Positions 41,791 through 53,089 of a stretch of 64,000 nt of DNA are shown piece by piece. A model generated the notes under the pieces. The model was not told the DNA's origin. It worked only from the letters and a program-made list of their open reading frames with translations, and made no database searches. A program made the translations under genes and the position numbers. This DNA is from Rachicladosporium sp. CCFEE 5018. Lineage: Eukaryota > Ascomycota > Dothideomycetes > Cladosporiales > Cladosporiaceae. Location of the stretch: contig KZ111171.1 in NCBI GenBank assembly GCA_002077045.2, positions 159,816 to 223,815 of the forward strand, given 5' to 3'. Numbering within the stretch: position 1 is the first letter of the stretch; each line of letters opens with the position of its first letter.

Positions 41791-42780
41791 GGATGTAGCC
41801 GGCGAGATGAATGTGAAGCCGGAGATGTGGGTATGGATGGTGTTGACTCGATTATAATAGCATAAGGTCCTGTACGCGAGACGGCATGCATAGTCTTATA
41901 AGAGCGAGACTGGGAGGCGCAACCTTTCAGCACGGTCTCTCACCCTTGTCGGGTGGCGGCATGGCTTTGTGGCTGGATTAATGTAGGCGACATTGCTACC
42001 AAAGATTACGGGCACAGGTTGACAGCTTCCTGAGGCACCCACAACCGGAACATTACACTGGAGTATTGGCAGGATCCTACGAGATGATGCAATGGGTGCC
42101 TGGGGAGCGACGATCCGCATACACTAGTGCTTCCTGCAAGCCTCGATAGCACTTGCGATGTCGAGGATCCCTGCGGATCGGGACCTTCGTGCAAGTTTCG
42201 CAGATTGAGGAATTTGTGAAGGTCCTGAAGAATTGCCAAACGTGCGAGATTCAACATCTGCAGTGACTATGGCGACACCAGTGGCCACAGTCACTGCAGA
42301 ACTCCTGCTAGCCTCCAAAATAGTCTGCTGTCACGCCATCGCAGCCATCACTGCTGACACGCACGTGGGATAAGCCACGATAGGTATCGTTCGCAGGGCA
42401 ACAATGGCCACACGGCCAATCAATTCGCGTGCATCCGCCTGTCCGCGCGGGAACTATCCTCGCGTGGCTCATGTGAGTCTAAGCAGACCGACGACAGCTG
42501 CTGCAGATGTTCATCTCAGGTCTACGTCCTTTCCAGCATGCCGATCGGCGCCGCCGCCGCTCAGAACCGAGCGATTCACAACGCATCTGTAAATACAAGC
42601 CGAAGGATTGCGCTATGGGACTCGAGGGGCTTTTTGGTTCTACCTGAAATGTATCCACAGATGTTCGCCCGGACTATAGGATATTCGCCTGATCTGTCAC
42701 GGTCCTCCGAGTCAGCATTGCAGATCCATGGGTGCATTGACAATGAGCAGGTGCGCAGTTACCCGAGTTTGGTCAAACGC
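41791..42780. other. Intergenic stretch
   Basis: No supported gene in 990 bp; several short frames only. Confidence 0.4.
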
Positions 42781-43656
42781 TTACTCGACTGTCTCGCGTA
42801 GTACAGCATCCGATTCGTTGAGAATGGAGGTAAGTGTACGCAATACTTCAGCGACCGCCAGCCCCAGCCTAAGCGGCGCAGTCTCCGACACCTCCGTCCC
42901 TGTCTCATTGATCGATGTCCTCGGAGTAGTGGGCGCATTAAGTGCTCCCGGCATTCGTCCTATCTTCGCACAGGTCTCATCAATCTGGCGAATATCTGAC
43001 TCGAATGTAGCCAAGATCCTGAGTAATGATTCCGCGGAATGCCGTGAAAGATATAGGCCCCACATCCGCTCGAGATTCTCCCACTCGGCGCTTGTCTGAA
43101 GCGTACCAGATCCAGTGAAGCGCTTGGTAGGTTCACCCTGGTTGCTCATCTGTCGATCTACACGCGCGGGCAATGCAATTCCAGTGGCCACCAGGCTCGA
43201 CTGTTCCAAGCCCTCGGGCACCGCGTTTGTGCTGCCGCCGCTCGAAGTACTCTGGGAGTCGTCGAACTCTGTATCTGCACTGCTGCCGCTCGAAGCACTT
43301 TGGGACCTCTTGGGCTTGGAGTTGTTTCTTTGTTGGGTTGGAATGCCGAGGCACAGGTCGTTGATATGCTGTGGTACAGTCGCGTTCTCTTGCGCATTCA
43401 TCAGCGCAGTACGAACAGAGGGATCCCCAGGCGCAGTAGCGGGGCCACGAATCCTCGCAGTCGAGGAAGTGCCTGAGTATGCATCTACTTGCGAATATTG
43501 GCTCGGATACTGGTATTGACTCTTGTTCGGCAGGAATTGGAGTTGGGTCGGGTGATGGTAAGGAGCTGCTTGTTGGTATGGAGTGGCGTACCGATTCTGG
43601 TGAATAGCCTGGTATGCTGATAAGTTCGCAGGGAAGCATGACTGGTAGGAATTCAT
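42781..43656 (-). CDS. Hypothetical Gln/Tyr/Ser-rich protein
   Basis: 291 aa, single exon. The N-terminal 70 residues are Tyr, Gln and Pro rich (YQQAAPYHHPTQLQFLPNK), followed by a Ser-rich stretch in which SSGSSAD and STSSGGST recur, and a C-terminal helical region (EWENLERMWGLYLSRHSAESLL) with LRTLTSILNESDAVL. Low-complexity content suggests a disordered, possibly nuclear or scaffold protein. Like the genes at 41 and 51 kb it pairs a low-complexity N-terminus with a helical C-terminus. A TATATA lies at 43764-43769, about 108 bp before the ATG. Confidence 0.6.
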   Translation of the reverse strand: MNSYQSCFPANLSAYQAIHQNRYATPYQQAAPYHHPTQLQFLPNKSQYQYPSQYSQVDAYSGTSSTARIRGPATAPGDPSVRTALMNAQENATVPQHINDLCLGIPTQQRNNSKPKRSQSASSGSSADTEFDDSQSTSSGGSTNAVPEGLEQSSLVATGIALPARVDRQMSNQGEPTKRFTGSGTLQTSAEWENLERMWGLYLSRHSAESLLRILATFESDIRQIDETCAKIGRMPGALNAPTTPRTSINETGTEVSETAPLRLGLAVAEVLRTLTSILNESDAVLRETVE

Positions 43657-43763
43657 TCTGAAGTCGCTGCAAACTGCGCCGATTGATTCGTGTCGGGCTT
43701 GCTGCCTTCAGCGATGGGGAGATGCGAATCCGGTCACATGCCAGAAGGACACATTACGGCCCA

Positions 43764-43769
43764 TATATA
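43764..43769 (-). promoter_or_regulatory. TATA box candidate
   Basis: TATATA on either strand, 108 bp before the start codon of the Gln/Tyr-rich gene. Confidence 0.4.
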
Positions 43770-43781
43770 CCCGCTACCCAG

Positions 43782-44662
43782 CTAAGCTCTATTTCCGAAC
43801 GCCAGCATGTCCAGCCCGGCTGCCGCGTAGCCAATGGTCAGAGTACGAGATTCGGTTGAGAGAATGTATGCGGGCTCCCGGTACACAGGGTCTAGGCGCA
43901 TCTCCGCCTCCACGAACCCTTGCACGAGCTCAATTGACCGCGTCAACGACGGACGTACCTTGGACCATGTGAAGACTACAGGTGATAAGGACGATTGGTA
44001 GAACAGAACATATGCAGGTATGCCTACGATATTTTCTTGGACTTCTACTACGCGACGTCGGACCCGACGAAGGCCTTGGGTCTCGGTGTCGCTCGTAGAA
44101 AAGCACCAGGGCAGACCCAATCCCACAGCTCCAAAATACGTTTCGGGACCCAATTCCACGAGTGCTGCACTCTTGCACGAGATAACGCCTCATCCGTTGC
44201 CCGAGACAACACCCCATCCGTCGCCGGAGGTGAGATCCCATGTGTTGCTCGAGACAAAAGTTCTTCTGTGATGCGCCTGTCCATATACCTCGCACCAGCC
44301 ACAGTGTTCATGTCGAAGTCTTCTTCGCAGAACTTCTCGTCAAGCCAACATGACGGCTGTGTTTCTCCGTCCGTCAAATCCTCAAGAAACTGTACAGTCA
44401 GGCCGAAATAATCGACCAGCAAATAGCGGAGGATCGGGTCCATAACGACTTGCGACAAGGATAGACGTGCGGAGCCCATATGCGCGAACAGCTGAAGTGG
44501 CGACGTTGCTCCAGGCGGCTTCTCAAGGGTCTGGATCTTGAAACTAGTGACGCGTACGAACGTGCTGGATTGCACTTCATTAGGCGAGCACCATGGGATC
44601 ATCTTGTCGTCGTAGTGATCGGTGTAGACGACGGACTCTTCCCAGACTTCCTCGTTTGACAT
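43782..44662 (-). CDS. Hypothetical protein, two exons
   Basis: Exons 44662-44213 and 44171-43782, linked by a 41-bp intron, give 279 aa. Exon 1 has SSTFVRVTSFKIQTLEKPPG and DPILRYLLVDYFGLTVQFLEDL; exon 2 continues SAALVELGPETYFGAVGLGLPW and ends in RTLTIGYAAAGLDMLAFGNRA. Both halves read as folded protein. The junction falls in a short repeated segment (SRATHG, SRATDE), so the frame change could also be a slippage frameshift. No domain recognised. Its 3' end abuts the TATA region of the neighbouring gene. Confidence 0.5.
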
Positions 44663-46437
44663 GCTGTCACAGAGAATCTGCCAGCGATGCTTTGCACTGA
44701 CCGGGCCCTTGCGGATCAGGTCTATCAGCTCCTTGAAGGAACGACAGGTTCCACCCGCAGTCTCCGTGGTGATTCCAATGGAGTTGAGAGACCGCTCTGA
44801 GACTCGTACGCTCTAGATCGAGCTATTAGAGATGTCTCGTGAGCTCAGAGTCATCAGAAACGTACCTGTGTCTGCATCATGTTTGATAGGGGTTTGCGTG
44901 TGTGTTCTGCTCGGATGGCATAGGTAACGAAAAGGCGGTTGGGAGACGAGTGTTATAACACATTGGCTCATGTTAGGTGAAGAAGGATTGGGACTGAGCG
45001 CACGGCGCACGGCGCATGTAGCCCTCATCAGATATGATGTCTAGGTACCTTCGTATTTGCAAGCGACCATTAGCATCATCCCGCCTCCTGTGTTGGCTCC
45101 TGCATCACCGTGCTATCAGACGCAGTCGACTATGCGAATGACCGTTTGCATCGCGACTCAGCACGGATGTACACGAGTCGTCAATACTACGTAGATAGCG
45201 ACAAAATGGTCGTCCATGGTTCTATGGCAGTAAACACATGTATTTCAGACACTACATTGGCTTGCTTGAGATACATCAATAGCATACTGCGGCCGACACG
45301 CAGAAGGCAATTGGCGGAATGCAACGCTACGATGCACTAACAATACCGACCACATCACTGTAAACTGTCTCATCTGTACTTCTTGCCATCATCCGCATGA
45401 GCAGCGCTCGTCGAGCTACTCAGAACTGGGATAATCTCAATCCCAAGGTCTCGAATGCGTTGCAAGTCGCGCTTAGGATATAGAAAGCCGTGAAACTCCT
45501 CATGCCCATGAGGTAGATCTCTCAAGTTCCAAGAAGGCATCGACCTCTTGAGGCAGCTGGGTTGCATGACCGTCGACGGGGTATCATTGACGTCTCCACA
45601 TTCCTGAACGCACGAGACGTTATATGTCGTCTGTATATGCTTCTCGTCGATTCCAGACCCGCGGCGCGAGATGCTTGTCTCGCTACTGTTTTTCGTACTA
45701 CCATCTTGCTCACACAGGACGGAAAACCTCGAGTCCTGAGTGGTTCTGTGCGCGATAGGTCGAGTCATGTTCGTCGTTCCCGTGCATGACATATAGAGTC
45801 GCAAGCGCCTGGTACTATGAGTCGAGGAGGAAGACGCCTTCTCCGCTCAGAGACGTACCGCATTGACTCCCAAACTTCCACATTTCCAAAAGATGGGAAG
45901 GGCATCGTACAAGCGTATGCAAGAGTCGTTCGCCCGAGCAAATCAGTACGAGGCCGCATCTACGTGATGATAGTGTGCTCATGGTGTACATACCGCTTGG
46001 GAAGCCTTATGTCCGCCGAGCAAAAGACTGTAAAGGGAGTAGTAAATGAGATTGTGAAACCCAGGCGTCCGCAATATTGCTGGTTTGTTGCCTTGTTCCA
46101 CAGGAGAGATATATATGTTCAGCCAACTTTCTTCGAGGGAAGAACGCGGTAGCCCCTCTGCTCCTTCTCGCCTGCAATGGTGGCTTGCAAGCCGTCTGCA
46201 TGCTCAATGTGATTGCATCGAGATTGGCACGTGCAAGCACCCTGGCTTGTGGCGTGTTGCTGTTCAGGTGGACCATTCATCTAATCCTGCTCGATTTAGT
46301 GCACCCGAGCGATCTCCGAGGTTACCCGGTAACTTCGGAAGTACTGTAGTATCTCCGATGAGTGTGCCATCGGTGGTCACCCACCGCTGCAAGCGCGCGT
46401 GCCAGACATTCATGATAGATGGACCGACGTCTGATCA
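44663..46437. other. Mostly empty stretch with one weak minus-strand ORF
   Basis: A minus frame 45370-45804 (144 aa) ends with a plausible protein-like stretch (RDLPHGHEEFHGFLYPKRDL) and might be the last exon of an unresolved gene. Otherwise nothing is supported in 1.8 kb. Confidence 0.35.
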
Positions 46438-47555
46438 ATGCAACTATGTGTAGCCACATGTGCAGTTGTTGCTGCTTTGCTTGTGCTAGACAATGCGCCA
46501 GACGAAACGCTGGAGCGACACGTTGGCAAGTTTCCCAAGTTAGCATTGCGGCTACAGAGGCACAAGAAGCGGAAGTGCAGCGCAGGTCTAGAATCTGGGG
46601 CAAAATTGGACGAGCTGCCGCACGTCTACGACAATCTGCGACAGCACATGAAAGCCACCTCGGAAAGCTCGATAGGCCCCGCAGCGACGCACATGGATAT
46701 GCGACTCTTGGACATTGGACTCGATCACGAGAAACGCGAACCACTAATGGCCAGCTCGTGGCAATTGCAGCTCCGGAAGGGGCTAGCGTTGAGATCGCTG
46801 GCGACTGAACACAGCGCATGGAAGATAGCGAAGAATGCGCAATCCAATGGGAAACGTGGGGAAACATCGCTCAAGAATTTTCCGAAGGTAGCGTGCTTCA
46901 AGGCTGTGTACGGGGACGACGCAGGTCTCGTCAATCTGAAGTATGCCCTGATCCGTGGAGAAAAGCTGTTGAAGTATGAAGCCGCTGCAAGCAATGCGGC
47001 GGCTTCGGTACCGTTCTTCTTTGCTTGGACGATCCTTCGAGGTACTAGGGATGAGCACTTGACCGCTCTGCATCAACACTGTGAGAGTCAAGAGGGTTGG
47101 AAGCGTCTTCGACGAGAAGGAGTTGATGCGTGGTTCAGCGGTTGTGTAAACGCATATGAAGGTTCGTCACCACCGCCGGATACTTTTTGAGCCTCAGCTG
47201 AATGCATTTAGCACAGTATGTAGCGAGTCGCCCCGTGGCGGATAGTGTCCCGAGCCCAGATCTTATCTTGGCTCCGCCTACGATCAATCAAGCTGGAGCT
47301 GCGCAAAGCGCTTCCAGTACTGGCGACGCCCCTAACAATGACACCGGATGGTCAAACTCTGAACCATCTGATAGTTGGAGGTCAGACCAACAAGTTCCAA
47401 CTTTCGCAACCAATCCGATGACGCAAGCAAAGCAAATTCACACTGGCGGTACGGTTGCGATATCTCCCTGGACTGCAGCGGCTTCTCTCTGGATGTTCGA
47501 AGAGCGAGATCATGGGCCTGTACTGTTCGATCTGCCGCAGATGCCTGGCGGGTGA
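46438..47555 (+). CDS. Hypothetical protein with C-terminal W/E/GPVLF motif
   Basis: Exons 46438-47161 and 47212-47555 (50-bp intron, phase-consistent, branch GCTGA) give 355 aa; the downstream frame that starts with ATG 47202 is in fact this second exon. The middle has NLKYALIRGEKLLKYEAAASNAAASVPFFFAW, then a linker of Ser, Pro and Asp, and a terminal segment AISPWTAAASLWMFEERDHGPVLFDLP. The same terminal pattern occurs in the 55829-56398 protein (VIDTPWSTGPQFWSSEEQGQGPILFE), so both belong to one family with a diverged body. The N-terminal start is uncertain; the first 40 residues contain a hydrophobic VVAALLVLD stretch. Function unknown. Confidence 0.6.
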
Positions 47556-47579
47556 CACACTGAGTCTTCCAATCCAGCC

Positions 47580-48183
47580 TCAAATGCGTCTGGGAAGCTT
47601 CAGACTGATCATCACGACGGTGCATGGACCTTTGCCGGGCAGGACGATCGCCTCGGCCCCTTCGAGACAGACGTCTTGACCAGGCTCGACGCGCCCGTCA
47701 GCGAAGAAGCCGTTGTCCGGATGCCACGCCTCCAGAGGGAGGAGCACGACAATTTCATCGGCAAACTGATGCCCTCTCCAGCCATCCGGAAGCATTTGCC
47801 GATCATGAGTTATCCCAATATCACCAATAGCATATGCCGAAACAACGCTCTCGAAATACTGCTCCTCCCCCGGTTGGGCTGCAGGCGGTGCGCGGTTCAT
47901 GGTGCGAGCGATCCTATCGATGTTGTCGCGATCCTGGATTTATTAGCGCAGTTTGCAGATCAGACCGCAATTTATGAGGTACCTTCACCCACTCACGTAC
48001 AAAGTGCGCTGCAATGCTAGCATGTCGACCGTGGACAGCCAGCTTTTTGCTGTGCTCCGCCGTCAGCTCGGTGTAGAAAGGTAGGAGAGTCCCATCGTCG
48101 ACATCGTTGCGCATGCGCCGAATCAGATCTGGATCCATGTTGCCGCCAATGCGTCGCTGCATTTCTGGCAACTCGGAGCCCAT
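47580..48183 (-). CDS. Hypothetical protein, two exons
   Basis: Exons 48183-48001 and 47933-47580 (67-bp intron with a GCTAATA branch) encode 178 aa. Exon 1 has DPDLIRRMRNDVDDGTLLPFY and exon 2 FESVVSAYAIGDIGITHD, EIVVLLPLEAWHPDNGFF and EAIVLPGKGPCTVVMISLK. Reads as a small alpha/beta protein, no domain recognised. Convergent with the 46438-47555 gene, stop codons 25 bp apart. Confidence 0.6.
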
Positions 48184-48374
48184 TGCACACTCTGCGCTGC
48201 AATTGTCGAGGGCTTTCTTGAAGTGTTGTCAGATTAGCCGTGGCAGTCTTGTATGTACAGCCGCGGCTCTACCCGCGCCCCACGCAGCTAGAGTCAACGT
48301 CACTGGATGCGCTGTTTTTCCCCGATCCACCCGACCGTTTGGTTGTCTTGCACAGATCCTGCCATCCATTTGAC

Positions 48375-49049
48375 ATGTCAGCCCAGCTGCCGCAGCTGCA
48401 GGCGTCTGCGTACAACGAGTTGCCATTCCTCGAGCAGCAGCCGGTGCTCCCGCCGCCACTATTGAAGAAGCTCGGCCAACTATTCGTCCATCACAAGATC
48501 CATTCGCAATGGGGGGTGGGAATCGTCCATCGACATCTACTCTTACCAGAGGACCATTGCATGGTACACACCCGCGATACTACTGGGTCCGACACCTGCG
48601 AGCCGCGTCGTTCACAGCATATTGACTTTCGGCACATGCGTCCCTCGTCCATTTTGCTGCACACAGACGATTGCTTCCGCGCCTACGAATACGAACCTGG
48701 AATCCCGGACAACATACCACCGCTGCAGTTCTTCGAGAGCCTTCGCGACGTACTAGCAGGCGAGCGACTTGCTCGACTAGTCGCCCTGATCGCAAGCCAT
48801 GAACACCGGTTCGACATGGAATATGAGACGGTAGTGCATGACAAGACGGGTGCGATATGCGCCATGCGCTCCACGCTGGCTGAAAGAGATTCTTCGGGGA
48901 TCACGGACATCGTCACAGCCTGGCAGTTCAGCGAAAGCAGCGGTGTCGAAGCCGTACGAGTCAAAGCGTGCCGCATGCTCCCTACCGGACTGCACGAAGT
49001 GACGAAAGATACCCCTGAGAACACCAGCTACATGGGTGAGGTACGATGA
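48375..49049 (+). CDS. Hypothetical protein
   Basis: 224 aa from ATG 48375 (MSAQLPQLQASAYNELPFLE); the frame stays open upstream to 48240. The text KLGQLFVHHKIHSQWGVGIVHRHLLLPE has the order of a recurrent fungal hypothetical family in which a Gly-Val/Leu-x-HRH stretch is conserved; the remainder has SSILLHTDDCFRAYEYE and ACRMLPTGLHE. No known domain or targeting signal. Divergent from the 47580-48183 gene with a short shared promoter. Confidence 0.6.
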   Translation: MSAQLPQLQASAYNELPFLEQQPVLPPPLLKKLGQLFVHHKIHSQWGVGIVHRHLLLPEDHCMVHTRDTTGSDTCEPRRSQHIDFRHMRPSSILLHTDDCFRAYEYEPGIPDNIPPLQFFESLRDVLAGERLARLVALIASHEHRFDMEYETVVHDKTGAICAMRSTLAERDSSGITDIVTAWQFSESSGVEAVRVKACRMLPTGLHEVTKDTPENTSYMGEVR

Positions 49050-49643
49050 CAATCCTGGTGCCTTTGGAGGCTTATGCTTGGCCGTCTGTTCCCAGCCCCC
49101 CATCATCGGCTGCTTCAGCCTGCTGTGCGGATGATCGTGCGACACTCTGGCACAGGTCCCGCATCCTATAGTATCTGATTCCTCGCGACTGAACTACACT
49201 TGGACCCTTCAGCGACATTGTCGCCCTCTCTTCGCTTCTGGCGACCACCGTGGGGCATGACCTTGCGAAACTGTACTGTCTGGAGGCCAATTAGATGCCC
49301 CACAAACGCAGCATCCGGATGTCGTCATCGCCCGGAGCAGTTGCAGTGGAAGTCGAGCGTACCAAATTACCGCGCCTCAGAGCGGCCGTCAGAGTCGTGC
49401 AATGTGTGTGTACGCAGAACGACCCTCTGATCCAGTGGCTGCGACTATTTGACGCCACTATACGTTGCGGGTCTCACGTGCACACTGCCCTTTGGATCAT
49501 CGCTACTCACACTTGGTGGCAAGCTCGGCCGGTCTTGATATATAACAAGTCTTCGGAGGAATATGCAAGTACGACGCCCGCGATGCACGACGCCGGCAGA
49601 TACAAGATACATTCCCGTGTACACAGAGGTTGAACTATCTGAC
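49050..49643. other. Intergenic stretch
   Basis: A plus frame 49295-49633 (112 aa) was considered but has no support. Nothing else seen. Confidence 0.4.
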
Positions 49644-50147
49644 CTAGGGCAAAGCCTGCATGCCAGCGCTTATAAGCTCTCCAGTCTTCGTGTGCTTCTT
49701 CTTCTTTATCGGCACATATACTGTCCGCATCTCCTCGGCGCCTTTTTGCACCGGCCCTCCACCATGTTGCAAGGCGTACTCACATCGCTTGTCGTGTTCC
49801 CTAGCTGTCTGCCACAGTCTTATCTTCTTAGCTCCTATTCGTAGGCAGACTGGCACCATGCCTTTCCATTGCAGTCTTCCCCCGCTCTGGAGCAAAAGTC
49901 CTTCCTCGAGCTCGCGTATGGAGGTCTTGTATAGCGAAGCCGGGGTACCGCAGCAGTCGAAACTGCAGCACCAATGCCGCGATTCGCGAATCCGTTGTTC
50001 GTTGTCAGAGCCTTGTACAGCTAGGAAGGCTAGGCACGCGCTTCGCGAAGAAGATGACCCGGCCAGCGACTTGATGGACTCCTCGCAATATACGAGGATC
50101 TCTTGGGTATGCTTGCACGCCCAGTCCACTTCCCGGACTAGGCACAT
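49644..50147 (-). CDS. Small Cys-rich protein, MCL family (copy 1)
   Basis: 167 aa, single exon, starting MCLVREVDWACKHTQEIL and continuing VYCEES. It has a Cys/His pattern (C-x9-C-K-H-T, YCE, HWCCSFDCCG, EHDKRCEYAL) that could bind zinc. A paralogue with the same pattern lies at 52646-53089 on the other strand. Fungal genomes of this class hold many such proteins beginning with Met-Cys and a CGH- or CKH-like motif; their function is unknown and metal binding is inferred. The C-terminus is Lys-rich (VPIKKKKHTKTG). No signal peptide. Confidence 0.6.
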   Translation of the reverse strand: MCLVREVDWACKHTQEILVYCEESIKSLAGSSSSRSACLAFLAVQGSDNEQRIRESRHWCCSFDCCGTPASLYKTSIRELEEGLLLQSGGRLQWKGMVPVCLRIGAKKIRLWQTAREHDKRCEYALQHGGGPVQKGAEEMRTVYVPIKKKKHTKTGELISAGMQALP

Positions 50148-51259
50148 GGCTGGTCTGAACTGAATATTGGGGTGTTTGCAAGTGGAGAGCTTTCCGTCGC
50201 GGACGGGCGTCGTATCCGTGAGAAGATGGTTGAAGCTGGTAGGTGTTCAACTTGACCCAGGTTGCGACAGATCCCTCAAAAACTTATAGTGGAAGCCAGC
50301 GTACTGCGCCCACCTCAAGCATAGCCACGAAAGTTCTGCCTCACACGCTCAGGGTTCCCAGTAGTTTTGGACTTGGCTACTTCATTCCAGAGGCCGCTCC
50401 CCACACGGACTCTGCGCTTGTGCGGCAATGGCACGACAGCAGACTCTGACCCCGCCCTGCGGACAAACGGTCCGCAAATCTGTTCCGCCATCGTATATCT
50501 GCGATGTGCATGAAGGAGCGATTCTCGTGACATCGGCCGTGCGCAGCACGCGCAGAGATGTAACACATGACTAGGATTCGTACCGTGCTCGAAGCCCCGG
50601 CATGGACGTCACGCTGGAGCGTTGCCGCTTTGTTCTAGTGGTCTACAACCGTGTTTTCTCAACGATATCGAAGCTCAAGAGTAACGACACCGTCGTCCAA
50701 GTCATAGCACTCAAGGGGTTCTTTTCTGCATTTTTAAGGTGTGCGATGACCGTCGCGAATTGGCGTCCACTCCATCGCGTCAAGACAGACTGCAATGGTC
50801 ATATCGTCAACTTGAGGCCAACACATATCGAACTGCGGAATGTGGACAGTGCTTGTGGAAGCGGATGGGCTTTCTTATATTGGCGCACTGGCTATGGATG
50901 ACGAGGCGCTCCGTGACGCGCTTCATTTCATGAAGTTTGCAGCAGTAGAACAGTAGTTGTCGATATGTACAGTAGCTAGGACCGATCGGCCAAGGCGGTG
51001 ATTGGTCAAGCGCACAGTTCATTCCAATCTTGTCCAGTGCACTGACGCGGCCATGTGTTATTCAGGGAGCTGTTCTGTCCTTGCGCACATGAATGTAACC
51101 ATGCAGCTACGCGGCTACTTGATATGGGTGAACCACCAGTTTCGCACTTGTAAGGCTGTACATATTGTCACACTTACGTCTTACCTTACTTTTCATAGCC
51201 AATGAATACCATCCAATACACACGCCTCCGGCTTCAATTTCAGCTTGCAAAATCCGAGC
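50148..51259. other. Divergent intergenic stretch
   Basis: Promoter space of the MCL copy 1 gene (minus) and the 51260 gene (plus). Frame 50602-50901 (plus) is not supported. Confidence 0.4.
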
Positions 51260-52053
51260 ATGGCATATCATATGCAAGCCTCTCAACACATCAAGCCCAT
51301 GCAGCCTCCAAGCTACGGTGCGACAGAGGGTCAACAATACCTCCCAAGTCATCCTTCGACGACAGGGAACGGTTCGCAGACTTCGCTGTGCGTGATCAGT
51401 CCAGTGGGCCGTGCAGCTGTCCCGGTACTGACCTGAGCAGCAGTCCCGCCTCTGGGCGATATATACAGTCTCCAGCAGGGAACGGGCTCTACTTTCATCC
51501 CAATCCGCTTGGCTGGAAGCCGAGTTGGGTGGTGCAAGATCAGCTCTTGCCTGTCCCACATGTCGCAGCACATTCGTCCACCAGCGCGAATGTCGGAACG
51601 AGCAGTAACAGCCTACTGGACTCAGAACACCCGCGGAACACAGCGCCATCTGTTAATGAGTCATCTGGAGGTATTGAATTTGTATACCCCGGCTGTCCAG
51701 GAATCGCTCCGTCTTCTGTGTCGGCAGTAGATCCTCCGGCGCAGGGAGTGAGCAAACTGGTCAAGATTCAGGCGCTTGCACATCAGCTACAGAACACAGC
51801 GGCACAAGGCTTCATTCAGGCCAATGAGTTAAGGTCCTTGTTGAAGGAAGCCCCATTCTGGAGCGTAGACCCATCCTGGAGCGTAGAGGTCTACAACAAT
51901 AGTTGCATGATGAGCGGATTTTATAGGGCGGTTCACATCTACCACCAGTTGAGCCAGACCGTTGCAAAGGAAATGCTGTGTGCAGCATACGGAGATTCGT
52001 CAACACCCGAATTCCCAGTAGCTCGCACACACGGCATCAACGCCTTGTGCTGA
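51260..52053 (+). CDS. Hypothetical Ser/Pro/Gln-rich protein
   Basis: Exons 51260-51387 and 51441-52053 (53-bp intron with TACTGAC branch) give 246 aa; the spliced start is MAYHMQASQHIKPMQPPSYG. The N-terminal half is low-complexity; the C-terminal half is helical, with SKLVKIQALAHQLQNTAA and a duplicated FWSVDPSWSVE from an 18-bp repeat. The PPSYGATE segment resembles PSYGSATE in the 41045-41790 protein, suggesting a shared family. No domain recognised. An alternative unspliced frame from 51202 exists but starts in Lys/His-rich text. Confidence 0.55.
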
Positions 52054-52645
52054 GAATACTACGAACGTCGCATCCAAGACCCGGCCGCAAGTCTATGCTT
52101 ACCTGAACGTTTGCCCTGGATATGTGCGCTGCAAGCTTGGAGTACTCGAGCGGTCGGAGATAGTTTGGAATCTGCAATATGTATCCCGTAACTTGTGTGA
52201 TGACCGTGCTTCACCCGAGTCATGCGTACCGTTTCAGCGCTAATTAGGAGCACAGGGCGGCGGTGACCGTGTGCCTGGACATCCCACACGGACCGCGCGT
52301 TTCAATGTGGTCGTGCGCTTTCCTATGTCGCCGCGCGGATGCGTATCCCATGCGGGCTACGGCGGCAGAAGTTGAAAGTCGTCATACCGGAAAACTCAGC
52401 AGCTCAGGCAGAGTTAGCCAGGCTTGCTAGGCTATCATTGACGTCGGCGCAGCCCCTAGCTGTGTTTGAGGTCGGCGGATGTCTTCGCTATGCTACAAAG
52501 CCTGTTCAAGTCATCGCGACGAGCTGTTATCTCCTCCCGACTCTGTTCCTCCAAACTGTGGACGAAGCAATACGATCCCTTCCCACACATAACGAGCTTT
52601 TGTCGGCTACGCTGATCCCATCGAGGTTCATTTTCGGATTCCGAC
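52054..52645. other. Intergenic stretch
   Basis: Short frames only; nothing supported before the MCL copy 2 gene. Confidence 0.4.
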
Positions 52646-53089
52646 ATGTGTCTGAAGCGCCGGATTGAATGGGATTGCAAGCACACCGAATTGGAATTTG
52701 AGTATTGCGAGAAGTCTTCCAATCTTCCACCTCAGTCGACTGAGCTGGCTGAGCCGCTGGAGCTGCGCAAAGCTTGCTCCATGGTTTCAACAATGAATGA
52801 ATTCCGGAACTACTGCTGCGGACCCTCATGTTGCTACCATGCTCGCTTCGAGTTGACTGCACGTATACGTTTCTTCGAAAGCCTCCTCAAGGGGAAATGG
52901 TTGTGTACGTCGTGGGCGCACAGAGGGAAAAAAAAGCGTCTAGCCAACTTGAGAAACAGCCTGGCGGACCATGACAAGCGGTGTAGACTGGTGTGCAACG
53001 ATAGCAATGGTTGGATGAATGCCGAGTGGGTGATCGTGGTATGGCTGGGGTGTGGCTGTCCAATTCAGATCACAATCAGTCGAGCATGA
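52646..53089 (+). CDS. Small Cys-rich protein, MCL family (copy 2)
   Basis: 147 aa, starting MCLKRRIEWDCKHTELEF and continuing EYCEKS. It matches copy 1 at MCL-x-R-x-(V/I)-x-W-x-C-K-H-T, YCE-x-S, the paired-cysteine segment NYCCGPSCC (copy 1 HWCCSFDCC) and DHDKRC (copy 1 EHDKRC). The spacing of these elements is preserved although intervening residues differ, so duplication is old. C-terminal end here is hydrophobic and differs from copy 1. A zinc-binding role is inferred from the Cys/His pattern. The two copies are inverted and 2.5 kb apart. Confidence 0.6.
   Translation: MCLKRRIEWDCKHTELEFEYCEKSSNLPPQSTELAEPLELRKACSMVSTMNEFRNYCCGPSCCYHARFELTARIRFFESLLKGKWLCTSWAHRGKKKRLANLRNSLADHDKRCRLVCNDSNGWMNAEWVIVVWLGCGCPIQITISRA

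Noticed and set aside
47202..47555. Separate 117-aa gene
   Set aside because: Phase and branch site make it the second exon of the 46438 gene.
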